Below, one piece after another: positions 62,558 to 64,000 of a stretch of 64,000 nucleotides of DNA; position 1 is the first letter of the stretch; each line of letters starts with the position of its first letter. A program made the position numbers and the translations under genes. The notes beneath the pieces are model-generated. The model saw only the letters and a list, made by a program, of their open reading frames with translations, made no database searches and was not told the DNA's origin. The stretch is from positions 124,001 through 188,000 of the forward strand of contig NZ_JAPEOX010000001.1 of NCBI RefSeq assembly GCF_026340675.1. The letters run 5' to 3'. This DNA comes from Streptomyces sp. NBC_01264 (GTDB lineage Bacteria; Actinomycetota; Actinomycetes; Streptomycetales; Streptomycetaceae).

Positions 62558-64000
62558 TCAGGCCGTCTGGGTGCGGCGGGCCTGGCGGACGATCGGCGGG
62601 TCCTGCGCGGCGGCGCCCGCGGCGGCCGCGGCGGGCAGGGCAGCGGCGAGTTCGGCGACGGTGGGGCCGCTGAAGAACTGGCGGATGCCGATGGCGGCTC
62701 CGCACCGCGTCCGGACCTCGGCGAGCAGCTGGGTGGCGAGCAGGGAGTGCCCGCCGAGGTCGAAGAAGCTGTCGTGGACGCCGATCCGCGGCAGGCCGAG
62801 GACCTGCTCCCAGATCGCGCACAGGGTGCGCTCCTCGTCGGTGCGCGGCTCTTGGTGGGCCCCGGCGGCTCCGGCCGTCGGGTCCGGCGCGGGCAGGGCG
62901 GCCAGGTCGGTCTTGCCGTTGGCCGTCACCGGGAAGGCGTCGAGCAGGGTCAGGGTGGTGGGCACCATGTAGTCGGGCAGCCGGGCGCGCAGGTGTGCGC
63001 GCAGTTCCGCCGGGGTGGGTGCGGTGGCTCCCCCGGCCGGGACCGCGTAGCCCGCGAGCGCGGCGCCGGCGGCCGTGTCCACGACGGTGACGGCGGCCTG
63101 GCCCACCGCCGGGTGGCCGGCCAGGGCGTGCTCGATCTCCCCCGGTTCGATGCGCAGCCCCCGGATCTTGACCTGCCGGTCGGCGCGGCCCAGGTATTCG
63201 ACCTGGCCGTCGGCGTTCCAGCGGGCGAGGTCGCCGGTGCGGTACATGCGGGCGCCCGGGGGGCCGTACGGGCAGGCGACGAAGCGTTCGGCGGTCAGCG
63301 CGGGCCGGCCGAGGTAGCCCTGCGCGAGTCCGGCGCCGGCGATGTAGAGCTCGCCGGTGACGCCGGGCTCGGCGAGGCCGAGCCGTTCGTCGAGGACGTG
63401 GAGCTGCGTACCGTCGAGCGGGCGGCCGATGGGCACCGACCCGTCGGGGGCGTCCTGGCCGGGGCCCACGGCGAAGGTCGCGGCGAAGGTGGTGGTCTCG
63501 GTGGGGCCGTAGGCGTTGGTGACGGTGGTGCGGGGACAGGCCTCGCGGACCCGGCGGACCATGGACGGGGAGGCCGCCTCGCCGCCGGTCATCACCTCGC
63601 GCAGGGAACCGAGCGCGGGCAGGCAGTGGTCGGCGAGGACGTTGAAGAGGGTGGCGGTGAGGAAGGTCCCGGTGACCTCCTCCTCGGTCATCAGCCGGGC
63701 CAGCGCGTCGACGTCGAGGTCGCCGGGGGGTGCCACGACGACGAGCCCGCCGTTCAGCAGCGGCACCCACAGCTCGTAGGTGGAGGCGTCGAAGGCGTGC
63801 GGGGAACGGAAGAGGACCCGCTCGTGCGCGCCACCGCGCCAGCGCCGGTCGGTGGCCAGGGCGACGACCTCGCGGTGAGAGACGGCCACGCCCTTGGGGG
63901 CGCCGGTGGAGCCGGAGGTGTACATCAGGTAGGCGAGCGCGTCGGGATGGCCGGCCGTCGCAGCGCTTTCGGCGTCGCCTTCGGCAGGAGGCTGCGCCGG
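62558..64000 (-). CDS. NRPS-4, C-terminal part (A-PCP), runs off window
   Basis: The visible part begins (at the window edge) just before core A3 ([20 protein letters not shown]) and contains A4 to A10 and a carrier domain ([20 protein letters not shown]). It ends in an Ala-rich tail with no epimerase or thioesterase. Pocket residues read D-A-Y-F-M-G-A-T-F-K, similar to the first NRPS-2 domain and consistent with an aliphatic or other nonpolar residue. The frame stays open to position 64000, so more domains lie beyond. It is cotranscribed with NRPS-3 (19-bp gap). Confidence 0.92.
   Translation of the reverse strand, partial: PAQPPAEGDAESAATAGHPDALAYLMYTSGSTGAPKGVAVSHREVVALATDRRWRGGAHERVLFRSPHAFDASTYELWVPLLNGGLVVVAPPGDLDVDALARLMTEEEVTGTFLTATLFNVLADHCLPALGSLREVMTGGEAASPSMVRRVREACPRTTVTNAYGPTETTTFAATFAVGPGQDAPDGSVPIGRPLDGTQLHVLDERLGLAEPGVTGELYIAGAGLAQGYLGRPALTAERFVACPYGPPGARMYRTGDLARWNADGQVEYLGRADRQVKIRGLRIEPGEIEHALAGHPAVGQAAVTVVDTAAGAALAGYAVPAGGATAPTPAELRAHLRARLPDYMVPTTLTLLDAFPVTANGKTDLAALPAPDPTAGAAGAHQEPRTDEERTLCAIWEQVLGLPRIGVHDSFFDLGGHSLLATQLLAEVRTRCGAAIGIRQFFSGPTVAELAAALPAAAAAGAAAQDPPIVRQARRTQTA

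Overview
The window reads as a piece of a Streptomyces (or closely related actinomycete) genome. The evidence is very GC-rich DNA, third-position G/C preference, GTG starts, a Ku/ATP-ligase end-joining locus, a small conserved actinobacterial helix-turn-helix protein, Tat and Sec signal peptides of the streptomycete type, and large nonribosomal peptide synthetase (NRPS) genes. The density of broken insertion sequences suggests a chromosome arm or another plastic accessory zone; that placement is inference.

Layout. (1) 1-4 kb: an anti-sigma-factor antagonist, a frameshifted ATP-dependent DNA ligase, Ku, an overlapping DksA-type zinc-finger protein, a small membrane protein and a PRC-barrel protein. 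(2) 4.2-22.7 kb: an insertion-sequence graveyard. Copies and solo ends of one IS6-like element recur at 4.3-5.2, 5.5, 10.3-10.8, 12.6-13.4 and 17.3 kb. Fragments of IS1182-like, ISL3, IS5, IS3, IS110 and ISAs1 transposases lie among them, with an intact IS5 element nested exactly in the end of an intact IS630 element. Scattered here are cargo genes: a PhoD-type phosphatase, a truncated DUF6192-like gene with a zinc-ribbon partner, a secreted protein of unknown family, a Rieske oxygenase, a small secreted protein, and a class I terpene synthase whose Asp-rich motif is replaced. (3) 22.7-33 kb: a Dsb-like lipoprotein and two almost identical IS3 elements in direct orientation that flank a DHA2-type exporter, a PPOX flavoprotein and a 2-oxoglutarate/Fe dioxygenase, followed by gene-poor DNA with small ORFs and an Excalibur-domain fragment. 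(4) 33.27-64 kb: an NRPS biosynthetic cluster that runs off the right edge.

The NRPS cluster has two arms. The rightward arm encodes NRPS-1 (C-A-PCP-E-C-A-PCP), NRPS-2 (three C-A-PCP modules plus thioesterase, start overlapping the NRPS-1 stop), an MbtH-like protein, an MFS exporter and a short secreted peptide ending at a strong bidirectional terminator. Two LuxR-type regulators lie in the middle with a degenerate cupin-like gene. The leftward arm encodes NRPS-4 (partial), NRPS-3 (C-A-PCP), a stand-alone adenylation protein without a carrier domain and an overlapping MFS exporter. From active-site residues read by eye, NRPS-1 module 2 fits serine, NRPS-2 module 3 fits glycine, NRPS-3 fits a diamino acid such as 2,4-diaminobutyrate, and two other domains look aliphatic. 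The first NRPS-1 residue should be epimerised to the D form. No loading module is visible, so the start of the chain is unknown. The product cannot be named from this window.
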